Part shown: positions 1 to 9,077 of the stretch, one piece after another | Numbering within the stretch: the stretch's first letter is position 1 | How the letters are laid out: each line of letters begins with the position of its first letter | DNA from: Pseudomonas syringae KCTC 12500 | GTDB lineage: Bacteria > Pseudomonadota > Gammaproteobacteria > Pseudomonadales > Pseudomonadaceae | NCBI RefSeq assembly: GCF_000507185.2 | Contig: NZ_AYTM02000002.1 | Span: 5,949,068 to 6,013,067, forward strand | Direction of reading: 5' to 3' | Length of the DNA stretch: 64,000 nt | Program-made: the position numbers and the translations under genes | The notes under the pieces: model-generated | Database searches by the model: none | Seen by the model: only the letters and a program-made list of their open reading frames with translations | What the model was told of the DNA's origin: nothing

Positions 1-2
1 TC

Positions 3-1208
3 ACCGCCCTCGCCTTGATCGTCATCAGTGCTTGCGGCCGTGCGCCGGAAGCCACCAGTGCGCCTGGCGCAGCCAAGGTCAGTGTGGCCAAGGTACTGGA
101 GCAGCCAGTCAACGAGTGGGATGAATTCACCGGTCGTCTCGAAGCACCTGAAACCGTCGAAGTGCGCCCGAGGGTCTCCGGTCAGATCGATCAGGTAGCC
201 TTCACCGACGGCGCGCTGGTCAAGAAAGGCGACCTGCTGTTCCAGATCGATCCGCGCCCGTTCCAGTCGGAAGTCCGCCGTCTCGAAGCCCAGTTGCAAC
301 AGGCCCGCGCAGTCGCTTCGCGCAGTGACAGCGAAGCCCAGCGTGGTGAGCGTCTGCGCAGCAACAATGCGATTTCCGCCGAGCTGGCCGAATCGCGGAC
401 CACCTCGGCGCAGGAAGCCAAGGCTGGTGTCGCGGCCATTCAGGCGCAACTGGACCTGGCTCGACTGAACCTCAGTTTCACCCGTGTCACCGCACCGATT
501 TCAGGTCGCGTGAGCCGTGCCGAAATCACCGCCGGCAACATTGTTACCGCCGATGTCACCGCCCTGACCAGCGTGGTCTCCACCGACAAGGTCTACGCCT
601 ACTTCGACGCGGACGAACGCGTGTTCCTCAAGTACACCGAGCTGGCCCGCAAAGGCCAGCGCGGTCAGACCACGCCGGTGTACCTGGGGCTGTCCAACGA
701 ACCTGGCAACCCGCACCTGGGCCAGATGAACTTTGTCGACAACCAGGTCAACCCGAGGACCGGCACCATTCGTGGCCGCGCCGTGTTCGATAACGCCGAC
801 GGTGCGTTTACCCCCGGCCTGTATGCGCGCCTGAAACTGGTGGGCAGCGGCACTTACTCGGCCGTGCTGATCAACGACGAAGCGGTGGGCACCGACTTGG
901 GCAAGAAGTTCGTGCTGGTCATGGACAAGGACAACAAGCCCGCCTACCGGGCTGTCGAGCTGGGGCCGAAAATCGAAGGCCTGCGCATTGTGCGCAATGG
1001 TCTGGCCAAGGATGACACCATCGTCGTCAAAGGCTTGCAGCGCGTTCGTCCCGGCCAGCCTGTGGACCCTGAAGTCACTCCGATGGCCAGCGCCGACACC
1101 CTCGCCGCACTGCTCAAACAACGCCAGGCCCTCGAAGCCAGCAACCTGCCACAAGTGGCGCCCAAAGCGGCCGTCAAAATCGCCAGCGCTGCCGCGCCGC
1201 GCGGCTAA
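3..1208 (+). CDS. mexE: RND efflux periplasmic adaptor MexE (5' end outside the window)
   Basis: Membrane fusion protein that links the inner-membrane pump MexF to the outer-membrane channel OprN; in pseudomonads this system exports chloramphenicol, fluoroquinolones and related compounds. The reading frame is open from base 3 and contains a lipobox-like ISACG near the start, so the true start codon lies left of the window and only part of the signal peptide is missing. Visible HlyD-family features are the EVRPRVSGQID lipoyl-like half motif near residue 50, a helical hairpin rich in Q/A/R at about residues 80-145, and the second lipoyl half FTRVTAPISGRVS near residue 155. It ends 12 bp before mexF, so the two are certainly cotranscribed. 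The regulator (MexT in P. aeruginosa) is not in the window. Assignment to MexE rather than another adaptor rests on the following pump and channel. Confidence 0.92.
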   Translation, partial: TALALIVISACGRAPEATSAPGAAKVSVAKVLEQPVNEWDEFTGRLEAPETVEVRPRVSGQIDQVAFTDGALVKKGDLLFQIDPRPFQSEVRRLEAQLQQARAVASRSDSEAQRGERLRSNNAISAELAESRTTSAQEAKAGVAAIQAQLDLARLNLSFTRVTAPISGRVSRAEITAGNIVTADVTALTSVVSTDKVYAYFDADERVFLKYTELARKGQRGQTTPVYLGLSNEPGNPHLGQMNFVDNQVNPRTGTIRGRAVFDNADGAFTPGLYARLKLVGSGTYSAVLINDEAVGTDLGKKFVLVMDKDNKPAYRAVELGPKIEGLRIVRNGLAKDDTIVVKGLQRVRPGQPVDPEVTPMASADTLAALLKQRQALEASNLPQVAPKAAVKIASAAAPRG

Positions 1209-1220
1209 GGGACTCGTCCG

Positions 1221-4200
1221 ATGAACTTCTCCAAATTCTTTATTTCACGGCCGATCTTCGCCGCAGTGCTGTCGCTGCTGATCCTGATCGCCGGTGCCAT
1301 CTCGCTGTTCCAGCTACCGATCAGTGAATATCCGGAAGTCGTGCCGCCAACCGTGGTGGTACGCGCCAACTTCCCCGGCGCCAACCCCAAGGTGATCGGC
1401 GAAACCGTGGCCTCGCCACTGGAGCAGGCGATTACCGGTGTCGAAGGTATGCTCTACATGTCATCGCAGGCCACCGCCGATGGCAAGCTGACCCTCACCA
1501 TCACCTTCGCACTGGGGACCGACCTGGACAACGCGCAGGTGCAGGTGCAGAACCGCGTGACCCGCAGCGAGCCGAAGCTGCCTGAAGAAGTGACACGCAT
1601 CGGCATCACTGTGGACAAGGCCTCCCCCGACCTGACCATGGTCGTGCACTTGACCTCACCGGACAAACGCTACGACATGCTGTACCTGTCCAACTACGCC
1701 GTGCTCAACATCAAGGATGAGCTGGCGCGACTGGGCGGCGTCGGTGACGTGCAATTGTTCGGCATGGGCGATTATTCGCTGCGGGTCTGGCTCGATCCGA
1801 ACAAGACCGCCTCACGCAACCTGACCGCCACTGATGTGGTCAATGCGATTCGCGAACAGAACCGTCAGGTCGCCGCTGGCCAGCTGGGTTCTCCGCCATC
1901 GCCGAATGCCACCAGCTTTCAGATGTCGATCAACACTCAGGGCCGCCTGGTCAGTGAGGAAGAGTTCGAAAACGTAGTCGTGCGAGCCGGTGCCGACGGT
2001 GAAATCACTCGCCTCAAGGACATCGCCCGCATCGAACTGGGCTCCAGCCAGTACGCGCTGCGCTCGTTGCTCAATAATCAGCCTGCGGTAGCCATCCCGA
2101 TCTTCCAGCGTCCCGGCTCTAACGCCATCGACATCTCCAACGATGTACGCGCACGGATGGCCGAGCTCAAGCAAAGCTTCCCGGAAGGCATGGACTACAG
2201 CATCGTCTATGACCCGACGATCTTCGTCCGCGGCTCCATCGAGGCAGTGATTCACACGCTGTTCGAAGCACTGATCCTGGTGGTGCTGGTGGTGATCCTG
2301 TTCCTGCAGACCTGGCGCGCATCGATCATCCCGTTGGTGGCCGTACCGGTCTCGTTGATCGGCACCTTTGCGGTCATGCATATGTTCGGTTTCTCGCTGA
2401 ACGCGCTGTCGTTGTTCGGCCTGGTGCTGGCGATCGGTATCGTGGTCGACGATGCCATCGTGGTGGTGGAGAACGTCGAGCGTAACATCGAGCTGGGCCT
2501 GGAGCCGGTCGCCGCCACGCACAAGGCCATGGCCGAAGTCACGGGGCCGATCATTGCGACGGCGCTGGTGCTGTGCGCCGTGTTCGTGCCTGCGGCATTC
2601 ATTTCCGGGCTCAGCGGGCAGTTCTATAAGCAGTTCGCGCTGACCATTGCCATTTCGACGGTCATTTCCGCCTTCAACTCGCTGACCCTGTCGCCTGCAC
2701 TGGCGGCGGTATTGCTCAAAGGTCATGACGCGCCCAAGGATCGCTTCTCACGCTTCCTCGACAGAATGCTCGGCAGTTGGCTGTTCCGCCCGTTCAACCG
2801 CTTTTTCGAGAAAGCCAGCCATGGCTATGTCGGTACGGTTGCCAGGGTTATTCGCAGCAGCGGCATTGCCTTGCTGGTCTATGCGGGCCTGATGGTTTTG
2901 ACCTGGATGGGTTTCGCCAGCACACCGACCGGTTTCGTCCCGAGCCAGGACAAGCAATACCTGGTTGCATTTGCTCAACTGCCGGACGCCGCGAGCCTGG
3001 ACCGTACCGAAGATGTCATCAAACGCATGTCGGAGCTGGCCCTCAAGCAGCCTGGCGTGCAAGACGCCATTGCCTTCCCGGGTCTGTCGATCAACGGCTT
3101 CACCAACAGCCCGAATAACGGCGTGGTGTTCGTGACCCTCAAGCCGTTCGACGAGCGCAAGGACCCGAGCCTCTCGGCCAATGCAATTGCCGGCGCGCTG
3201 AACGGTCAGTTTGCCTCGATTCAGGAAGCCTACATGGCGATCTTCCCGCCACCACCGGTACAAGGCCTGGGCACCATCGGCGGCTTCCGCCTGCAAATCG
3301 AGGACCGTGGCAACCTCGGCTATGACGAGCTGTACAAGGAAACCCAGAACATCATCGCCAAAAGCCGCAGCGTGCCGGAACTGGCCGGGCTGTTTACCAG
3401 CTACACGGTGAACGTGCCGCAAGTCGATGCTGCGATTGACCGCGAAAAAGCCAAGACCCACGGCGTTGCAGTCAGTGATATTTTCGACACGCTGCAGGTG
3501 TATCTGGGTTCGCTGTATGCCAACGACTTCAACCGGTTTGGCCGCACCTATCAAGTCAATGTCCAGGCTGAGCAGCAGTTCCGTCAGGATGCCGACCAGA
3601 TCGGTCAGCTCAAGGTACGCAATAACCTGGGCGAGATGATCCCGCTGGCAACCTTCGTTAAGGTCAGCGACACCGCCGGCCCCGACCGCGTCATGCACTA
3701 CAACGGCTTCATCACTGCTGAAATCAACGGTGCAGCGGCACCGGGTTACAGCTCTGGCCAGGCTCAGGCAGCGGTCGAGAAACTGCTTCGCGAGGAACTG
3801 CCGACCGGCATGATCTACGAATGGACCGACCTGACCTATCAGCAGATCCTTTCGGGCAATACCGCGCTGTTCGTGTTCCCGCTCTGTGTGCTGCTGGCGT
3901 TTCTGGTACTGGCAGCCCAATACGAAAGCTGGAGCCTGCCGCTGGCGGTGATCCTGATCGTACCGATGACCCTGCTCTCGGCGATTGCCGGGGTGATGAT
4001 CGCGGGCAGCGACAACAACATCTTCACTCAGATCGGCCTGATCGTACTGGTAGGCCTGGCGTGCAAGAACGCGATTCTGATCGTCGAGTTCGCCAAGGAC
4101 AAACAGGCTGAAGGAATGAGCCCGCTGGATGCGGTACTGGAGGCATGCCGCCTGCGTCTACGGCCGATCCTGATGACCTCGTTCGCCTTCATCATGGGGG

Positions 4201-4412
4201 TCGTGCCTCTGGTGCTGTCCAGCGGTGCGGGTGCCGAGATGCGCCATGCGATGGGTGTCGCAGTGTTCTCCGGGATGCTGGGTGTCACGTTCTTCGGCCT
4301 GCTGCTGACGCCGGTGTTCTACGTACTTATCCGTAATTACGTCGAACGCCAGGAGGCCCGCAAGGCCGCCAGGGTAAACAGCCAGCAAAACCTGCCTGCG
4401 GAGATGCATTGA
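1221..4412 (+). CDS. mexF: RND multidrug efflux pump MexF
   Basis: Inner-membrane proton/drug antiporter of the HAE1 family, 1063 aa, the usual length. It begins with the conserved MNFSKFFISRPIFA first transmembrane segment, has two large periplasmic loops, and carries the paired aspartates of the proton relay in GIVVDDAIVVVEN (around residue 405) within the fourth membrane helix. The second membrane half shows the matching GLACKNAILIVEFAKD segment. The ATG follows an AAGGGA Shine-Dalgarno sequence 12 bp after mexE, and the last codons overlap the start of the outer-membrane gene, so translation of the three genes is coupled. It works as a trimer with MexE and OprN to pump substrates from membrane or periplasm to the outside. 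No frameshift or missing key residue was seen. Confidence 0.95.
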   Translation: MNFSKFFISRPIFAAVLSLLILIAGAISLFQLPISEYPEVVPPTVVVRANFPGANPKVIGETVASPLEQAITGVEGMLYMSSQATADGKLTLTITFALGTDLDNAQVQVQNRVTRSEPKLPEEVTRIGITVDKASPDLTMVVHLTSPDKRYDMLYLSNYAVLNIKDELARLGGVGDVQLFGMGDYSLRVWLDPNKTASRNLTATDVVNAIREQNRQVAAGQLGSPPSPNATSFQMSINTQGRLVSEEEFENVVVRAGADGEITRLKDIARIELGSSQYALRSLLNNQPAVAIPIFQRPGSNAIDISNDVRARMAELKQSFPEGMDYSIVYDPTIFVRGSIEAVIHTLFEALILVVLVVILFLQTWRASIIPLVAVPVSLIGTFAVMHMFGFSLNALSLFGLVLAIGIVVDDAIVVVENVERNIELGLEPVAATHKAMAEVTGPIIATALVLCAVFVPAAFISGLSGQFYKQFALTIAISTVISAFNSLTLSPALAAVLLKGHDAPKDRFSRFLDRMLGSWLFRPFNRFFEKASHGYVGTVARVIRSSGIALLVYAGLMVLTWMGFASTPTGFVPSQDKQYLVAFAQLPDAASLDRTEDVIKRMSELALKQPGVQDAIAFPGLSINGFTNSPNNGVVFVTLKPFDERKDPSLSANAIAGALNGQFASIQEAYMAIFPPPPVQGLGTIGGFRLQIEDRGNLGYDELYKETQNIIAKSRSVPELAGLFTSYTVNVPQVDAAIDREKAKTHGVAVSDIFDTLQVYLGSLYANDFNRFGRTYQVNVQAEQQFRQDADQIGQLKVRNNLGEMIPLATFVKVSDTAGPDRVMHYNGFITAEINGAAAPGYSSGQAQAAVEKLLREELPTGMIYEWTDLTYQQILSGNTALFVFPLCVLLAFLVLAAQYESWSLPLAVILIVPMTLLSAIAGVMIAGSDNNIFTQIGLIVLVGLACKNAILIVEFAKDKQAEGMSPLDAVLEACRLRLRPILMTSFAFIMGVVPLVLSSGAGAEMRHAMGVAVFSGMLGVTFFGLLLTPVFYVLIRNYVERQEARKAARVNSQQNLPAEMH

Positions 4413-5809
4413 TGAGCGCGTACAAAGTCTTCATCCCGAGCCTGCTGGTCATGGCACTGGCGGCCTGCGCCGTGGGCCCCGACTACCGGGCACCGGTTAC
4501 GGCGCCAGCGAAACTGGCGTCCGCCGCCCAGGGCAGCTATGACCGCAGCAAAGTGGACAGAGCCTGGTGGCAGCAGTTCGAGGACCCGACCCTCAATAAA
4601 CTGGTAGCCAGGTCACTGGACGGCAACCGCGATCTGCGCGTCGCCTTCGCCCGGCTCAAGTCGGCGCGAGCCATTCGCGATGACGTCGCCAACGATGTGA
4701 TGCCAGTGGTGACCAGCCGCGCCAGCAGTGACATCGGCAAGGGTCAGCAACCCGGCATCACCGAGCGCCGAGTCAACAGCGAGCGCTACGACCTGGGCCT
4801 GGACATGGCCTGGGAAGTGGACTTGTTCGGGCGCATCCAGCGCCAGCTGGAAGCCAGCGACGCCGATCAGGAAGCTGCAGAGGCCAACCTCTATCAGCTT
4901 CAGGTCACCCTGATTGCCGAGGTGGTCGACGCCTACGGCCAACTGCGCGGCGCACAGCTACGAGAAGCCATTGCCCGCGACAACCTGAAAAATCAGCAGA
5001 GTTCTCAGGACGTGACCACGCAACTGCGGGATGCGGGTGTGGGCAATGAGCTGGATGTGGTGCGTGCAGAGGCACGACTGGCCGCTGTCGAAGCGACCGT
5101 TCCGCAGTTGCAGGCCGAGCAGGCTCGCCAACGCAACCGCATCGCCACGTTATTGGGTGAGCGTCCGGAAAACCTCAGCGTCGACTTGAGCCCTAGCAAA
5201 CTGCCGGCCATCGCCAAGGCCTTGCCGATTGGCGACCCTACGCAAGTGTTGCGCAATCGGCCGGACATCCGTGCAGCCGAGCGACAACTCGCTGCATCGA
5301 CCGCACGTATCGGCGTTGCGACTGCCGATCTGTTCCCAAGGGTCAGCCTGAGCGGTTTTCTGGGCTTTACCGCCGGACGCGGCTCGCAGATCGGTTCGTC
5401 AGCGGCCAGAGCCTGGTCGCTGGGCCCGAGCATCACCTGGGCAGCCTTCGATCTGGGCAGCGTCCGGGCGCAGATTCGCAGTGCCGACGCCGATGCCGAG
5501 GGCGCACTGGCCAACTATGAGCAGCAAGTGCTGCTCGCGCTGGAAGAGTCGGAGAACGCGTTCAGCGATTACGACAAACGCCAGCAGCGGTTAGTCTCGC
5601 TGATGCGCCAGAGCGATGCGAGTCGCTCGGCGGCCAGACTGGCCTCGGTGCAATATCGTGAAGGCACGGCGGACTTTCTGGTCCTGCTGGATGCCGAGCG
5701 CGAGCGTCTGGCGGCCGAGGACGCTCAGGCGCAGGCAGAAATCGAGCTGTACCATGGCATTGTGGCTATCTACAAGGCACTGGGTGGTGGCTGGCAACCT
5801 CAGGCCTGA
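4412..5809 (+). CDS. oprN: Outer-membrane efflux channel OprN (NodT family lipoprotein)
   Basis: TolC-like outer-membrane factor, 465 aa, completing the MexEF tripartite pump. The N-terminus is a lipoprotein signal with lipobox LAAC (MALAACAVGPDY), followed by the typical NodT-family opening and two repeats of the outer-membrane-efflux domain, about residues 60-250 and 270-460. A TTG lies three bases upstream, but the ATG at 4412 overlaps the mexF stop and gives the normal signal peptide, so I chose it. The gene is followed directly by a strong intrinsic terminator, marking the end of the operon. Confidence 0.93.
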   Translation: MSAYKVFIPSLLVMALAACAVGPDYRAPVTAPAKLASAAQGSYDRSKVDRAWWQQFEDPTLNKLVARSLDGNRDLRVAFARLKSARAIRDDVANDVMPVVTSRASSDIGKGQQPGITERRVNSERYDLGLDMAWEVDLFGRIQRQLEASDADQEAAEANLYQLQVTLIAEVVDAYGQLRGAQLREAIARDNLKNQQSSQDVTTQLRDAGVGNELDVVRAEARLAAVEATVPQLQAEQARQRNRIATLLGERPENLSVDLSPSKLPAIAKALPIGDPTQVLRNRPDIRAAERQLAASTARIGVATADLFPRVSLSGFLGFTAGRGSQIGSSAARAWSLGPSITWAAFDLGSVRAQIRSADADAEGALANYEQQVLLALEESENAFSDYDKRQQRLVSLMRQSDASRSAARLASVQYREGTADFLVLLDAERERLAAEDAQAQAEIELYHGIVAIYKALGGGWQPQA

Positions 5810-5830
5810 ACCTGAAAAGCCGGTAAACCC

Positions 5831-5864
5831 GCCCCGCGTCCGATCAGGCCGCGGGGCTTTTTTT
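5831..5864 (+). terminator. Intrinsic terminator of mexEF-oprN
   Basis: Perfect 8-bp GC stem, GCCCCGCG at 5831-5838 pairing with CGCGGGGC at 5850-5857, followed by seven T. It lies 22 bases after the oprN stop. Confidence 0.9.
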
Positions 5865-5951
5865 GCCTGAAACCCGGCTGCATCATGATTGCCGTTTGAC
5901 AGCTGCCAGCCACTCCCCGAAGCTGCAACCCGTCAAGCATTGGAAATCGAT

Positions 5952-7046
5952 ATGCCCAGACTTTCTACCACGGGGTTATCGCCTCAACCCACTTCTCGAC
6001 GTCGCTGGCTGATCGGCGCAGCGGCTGCAGCGCTTTTGGTGCTTTCGCTGGTTTTCTGGTGGTGGCGCATGCCCATCCAGACCGCTCCCGTGAAGCTGAG
6101 TCATACCTATGCGCAGGCGTTGGAACAGGCACATGACGGCAAACCGGGTGCCGCGCGCGTGCTGTATCAACAACTGGCTCGTACTGACCTGTCTGACACG
6201 CAACGCATCAGCCTGCTCGCCGAACTGAGCGATTATCCAAGCCCCCAGGCCCTCAAGTTGCTCGACGCTGCGCTGAGTAACCCGTCCGCTCAAGTGCGCG
6301 AAGCGGCGATCGATGTCAGCGTCAGGCTAGTCTCCAACAGCCAGCGCAGTCTGTTGCTCGGCCCGTTGCTGGATGACGCCGAACAATCCGTCAGGTTTCG
6401 CGCCACCAGCGCCCTGCTCGGCCTATCACCTGATGAGCTGGGCCTGTACTTTGCCGTTCTGCAGCAAAGTGCCGAGGCGTTTCAGGAATCACTCAAGAGC
6501 CAGCCGCAAAGCGCACAAAACCAGCTGCAACTGGCCAGGCTGTATCTGCAGACTGGCGATCTGGAGCCCGCGCTCACGGCACTGCAGCGGGCAACCGCGC
6601 TGGACCCGGGCAATATCGAAGCAGCGCTGGCGCACATTGAATTACTGGACCGCAAGGGCCAGGCCGAGCAGGCACGCGGCCTTTTCGCACAGTTGCTGGA
6701 GCACAACCCTGGCTCGTCCATGCTCCAGCACGCACTGGGCATGTGGCTGCTGAACCACGGCCAGGCGGAATTCGCCGTGCTCAGCCTGGCCAAGGCCACG
6801 GAACTGGCACCCGATAACAACGACTATCGCTATGACCTGGCGGTTGCACTGCACTCGTTGAACGAGCTCGAAGCGGCACAGCGCCAGTTGACCCAGATCG
6901 TTCAGAACCAGCCCGCAAATCGCAAGGCCAGGGTGCTGCTGATCCAGTACTGGAAAGAGAACGGTCAGTTGCAGAACGTGCAGATTCTGCTGGCCGAGCT
7001 CGAGCAGCAGAACCCGGATGACCCTGTGCTGCAACAGGGGTTGTAG
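5952..7046 (+). CDS. Membrane-anchored TPR-repeat protein
   Basis: Protein of 364 aa if translation starts at the ATG at 5952. A TTG-initiated extension to 5889 is open but has no ribosome binding site. After a basic stretch (TSRRRW) there is one hydrophobic membrane segment near residues 20-38 (LIGAAAAALLVLSLVFWWW), then a long helical domain with tetratricopeptide-type repeats, clearest at about residues 165-360 (e.g. LARLYLQTGDLEPALTALQRA and DLAVALHSLNELEAAQRQL). A HEAT-like stretch (PLLDDAEQSVRFRATSALLG) precedes them. The topology suggests an inner-membrane protein with its repeats in the periplasm, probably a scaffold. Similar architecture occurs in cytochrome c maturation and multihaem-associated TPR proteins, but nothing here proves that link. 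It lies alone between two terminators. Function unknown. Confidence 0.75.
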   Translation: MPRLSTTGLSPQPTSRRRWLIGAAAAALLVLSLVFWWWRMPIQTAPVKLSHTYAQALEQAHDGKPGAARVLYQQLARTDLSDTQRISLLAELSDYPSPQALKLLDAALSNPSAQVREAAIDVSVRLVSNSQRSLLLGPLLDDAEQSVRFRATSALLGLSPDELGLYFAVLQQSAEAFQESLKSQPQSAQNQLQLARLYLQTGDLEPALTALQRATALDPGNIEAALAHIELLDRKGQAEQARGLFAQLLEHNPGSSMLQHALGMWLLNHGQAEFAVLSLAKATELAPDNNDYRYDLAVALHSLNELEAAQRQLTQIVQNQPANRKARVLLIQYWKENGQLQNVQILLAELEQQNPDDPVLQQGL

Positions 7047-7532
7047 GGTCAAAAACGCAACGTGGATACGGGCGAAAGGCCATCTTTGAGTGGTCCACGC
7101 GCCTTTCAGCACGTGGCCTTCAGACATTCCCTCCATTTCCTCATCCGACACTCCTTTTGCCTGTCGGATATTTCTTTTTCCAAGCCATTCACTCTCTCAT
7201 GGCACGTTTTCCATCCGTGGCTAATATCGGAAATAACTTACAACGCCCCTCTGCCTACAACACGGACATCATCCCCTATATCCAACATCGTCTCCCTGCG
7301 CCATTTAACGAATTTGTGAAAGGCTATTTTCTAACTGGAAAAAAAAGTGCATCATTTGCGGGCGACTGAGTTATAAATACCCTCTATCTGCACAACGACA
7401 AGCCGCAAAGGCCAAGTTTCAGCATAGAAACCGCAGGTATCGGGCACCCTCGAGTGAGCGAATCGACCTATCAGTTTTGTCTCATCGCTTTATAGGGCTG
7501 ACAACAGCCATTACATTGTTGGAGTATATTAA
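7047..7532. other. Intergenic region upstream of mvaT
   Basis: About 485 bases without a credible gene. The first half holds a terminator-like hairpin (7143-7180, listed separately). The second half is AT-rich, including an A8 run near 7340 and a TATAAAT near 7372 that could be a -10 element. MvaT-type proteins bind AT-rich DNA and commonly autoregulate, so this is a plausible autoregulatory leader; that is inference. Open frames here have no coding character. Confidence 0.5.
7143..7180 (+). terminator. Probable terminator of the TPR gene
   Basis: Inverted repeat ATCCGACA (7143-7150) and TGTCGGAT (7162-7169) with an 11-base loop, followed by a T-rich run. It lies about 100 bases after the stop codon, so it could also terminate a leader or a short RNA. 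Confidence 0.5.
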
Positions 7533-7895
7533 TTGTCCAGACTTGCCGAGTTTCGAGCAGCAGAGAAAGCCCTTCAGGAACAGCTTGCACAGCTGGAATC
7601 GTTGAAGAATGACGCCGGATTGAAGAAGGAGATCGAATTCGAGCAAAAGCTCCAGGACCTGATGGGCACCTACGGTAAAAGCCTGCGTGACATCATCGCA
7701 ATCCTTGACCCTTCGAGTGCAACCTCGCTGGTTGCACCCGCAGGGCCAAAGCGTCGCCGTGCACGCGTGGTCAAGGTTTACCAGAACCCGCATACCGGCG
7801 AGCTGATTGAAACCAAGGGCGGCAACCATCGCGGCCTCAAGGCATGGAAAGAGCAATACGGTGTAGACACTGTTGATTCATGGCTGCGTGCCTGA
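7533..7895 (+). CDS. mvaT: MvaT-family H-NS-like xenogeneic silencer
   Basis: Nucleoid protein of 120 aa that oligomerises along AT-rich DNA and silences horizontally acquired and virulence genes in pseudomonads. The N-terminal coiled-coil (MSRLAEFRAAEKALQEQLAQ, about residues 1-60) is the dimerisation/oligomerisation part. The C-terminal domain has the MvaT AT-pincer signature ETKGGNHRGLKAW near residues 92-104, preceded by a basic linker PKRRRARV. The start is TTG at 7533: GGAG at 7521-7524 lies eight bases upstream and no ATG is suitably placed. The protein is full length with all family motifs. Pseudomonads often carry paralogues (MvaT/MvaU), so the exact symbol is less sure than the family. 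Confidence 0.93.
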   Translation: MSRLAEFRAAEKALQEQLAQLESLKNDAGLKKEIEFEQKLQDLMGTYGKSLRDIIAILDPSSATSLVAPAGPKRRRARVVKVYQNPHTGELIETKGGNHRGLKAWKEQYGVDTVDSWLRA

Positions 7896-7914
7896 TTGCA
7901 AGTTGTCACTTGAA

Positions 7915-7938
7915 GCCCTGCACTTGCAGGGCTTTTTT
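7915..7938 (+). terminator. Intrinsic terminator of mvaT
   Basis: GCCCTGC (7915-7921), loop ACTT, GCAGGGC (7926-7932), then T6. Located 20 bases after the stop codon. Confidence 0.92.
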
Positions 7939-8259
7939 ATCTTCGTCACTGCAGCTCTTCACCTGCGTACTGCAGGGCTGTGCTCAGGCGTCATCACACA
8001 GTACCTGTCGATCCGCAGCGGAAATTCATATACATGATTAGGTGGACTGCCCGGTTCGTATACTTCAATGCAGCGTGTAAATGCCGCGAGAATAATGACG
8101 TCAATAAATCCGGATTATGCGATTCAGCACACAGTTACAAACCTGAACAGTTCCTGAAGTGCGTAGAGTAATTATTCAGTTTGACCGCGTGATGAGATAC
8201 ATCACTATTTGTTTCTCAATGATTCGTCGCGCTGAAACGCATCGATTGCGCAACACAGC

Positions 8260-8350
8260 GCAGCTTCACACTTTTTTCACATGGACTCTCGGATGATGAA
8301 GACCGCTAAAGGAATAGCGCCCCATGCCCGCCTCGGCGGGCTTCTTTTTG
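8260..8350 (+). ncRNA. Candidate small RNA with GGA hairpin
   Basis: Between 8285 and 8313 there are three GGA triplets. The last lies in the loop of a perfect hairpin CGCTA-AAGGAA-TAGCG (8304-8319), the arrangement bound by RsmA/CsrA proteins. A terminator stem GCCCGC/GCGGGC at 8326-8341 with a T-rich tail follows at once. No GacA-type upstream box (TGTAAG-N6-CTTACA) and no convincing -10/-35 were found, and three GGA motifs is few for an RsmX/Y/Z RNA. The 5' end given is a guess. Confidence 0.3.
8326..8349 (+). terminator. Orphan intrinsic terminator
   Basis: GCCCGC (8326-8331), loop CTCG, GCGGGC (8336-8341), then TTCTTTTT. No plus-strand CDS precedes it. It also lies just beyond the 3' end of the minus-strand gene at 8369, but the T tract favours plus-strand termination. 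Confidence 0.65.
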
Positions 8351-8368
8351 TCTGCGAAAAGGCAGATG

Positions 8369-8926
8369 TCACTGCGTAACGTCCAGACGCAGACTCTCAC
8401 GAATACGCAGTGCCTCATCCTTGTTGCTCGCATAGCCGTCTGCCGATCCCGCGTAGGACAATGACCAGGCCAGATCCTTGCTGGCGGCCGCGACCAGTGT
8501 CTGGGTCAACACGTGCACACCATTCTGAGTAATGGTGCAGGTGGTTTCGAGCGCGGGCACCACGCTAAGCCGACTTTCACGGACATGCGTGCAGACGCTC
8601 TGCAACCCACTGCGGGCAAAATTGACCTGAACCGACTTACGCATTTCCAGCAGAACGCCCTGGACATTGACGTCATGTCCCGGCGCCAGCCGCGTTTGGG
8701 TGAGCTCCATGACCATCAGCGGATTTCCACTTTGATCGTTTTTCACCGCGCGCTGTCTGACCTGCACGGACGGTTGAACGGGCTCGCCCGACTCGGTCGG
8801 TATCGACTCGACCTCCCAGCCTGCGGGCCAGACGATCATTGCATCGGCGGCATGGACCTGAGCAGTGCTCAGCAGTAGGAACAGGCACAGGCTTGGCACG
8901 GAGCGTCGGTAGTGCGAAAGGATCAT
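8369..8926 (-). CDS. Secreted protein, probably DUF4946 family
   Basis: Exported protein of 185 aa when started at the ATG at 8926, which places a signal peptide (LCLFLLLSTAQVHAADA, cleavage after AHA or ADA) at the N-terminus. The frame stays open upstream to 9019, but that extension is not signal-like and no better ribosome binding site is there. The mature part starts with IVWPAGWEVE, and I recall this style of opening from the DUF4946 family of small periplasmic proteins of Pseudomonas; I could not verify this. Two cysteines (VCTHVR and ETTCTI) could form a disulphide. It is divergent from the glyoxalase gene. Function unknown. Confidence 0.7.
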   Translation of the reverse strand: MILSHYRRSVPSLCLFLLLSTAQVHAADAMIVWPAGWEVESIPTESGEPVQPSVQVRQRAVKNDQSGNPLMVMELTQTRLAPGHDVNVQGVLLEMRKSVQVNFARSGLQSVCTHVRESRLSVVPALETTCTITQNGVHVLTQTLVAAASKDLAWSLSYAGSADGYASNKDEALRIRESLRLDVTQ

Positions 8927-9077
8927 GATCGGGTCGCCAAAACGGTTGACCGGAAATTCTGAGCCTGTTGTCGGCATCGAGCAAGGCCGACGCGACGTTA
9001 TACGCGCCGGGTTTGGCACTGCCTGCCCTGCCCCGTATCATTTGGCATTATTTGTACATTCTGTTGGAGACACATTG

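Larger units (their letters stand above)
7896..8368. other. Intergenic region with possible small RNA
   Basis: About 470 bases without a supported protein gene. It holds the mvaT terminator, a perfect inverted repeat GTGATG-AGATA-CATCAC at 8189-8205, and toward the right end a GGA-loop hairpin followed by a second intrinsic terminator that belongs to no annotated plus-strand gene. An orphan terminator suggests an untranslated transcript. Confidence 0.45.

Noticed and set aside
2748..3920. Long minus-strand open frame opposite mexF
   Set aside because: Opposite-strand shadow of a high-GC gene; the translation shows no domain and mexF is intact.
7062..7369. Two overlapping open frames of 70-85 codons before mvaT
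   Set aside because: No ribosome site, odd composition, and overlapping the terminator-like hairpin region.
8260..8350. Firm call as an RsmX/RsmY/RsmZ RNA
   Set aside because: Only three GGA triplets, and no GacA box or clear promoter was found; kept as a low-confidence candidate only.
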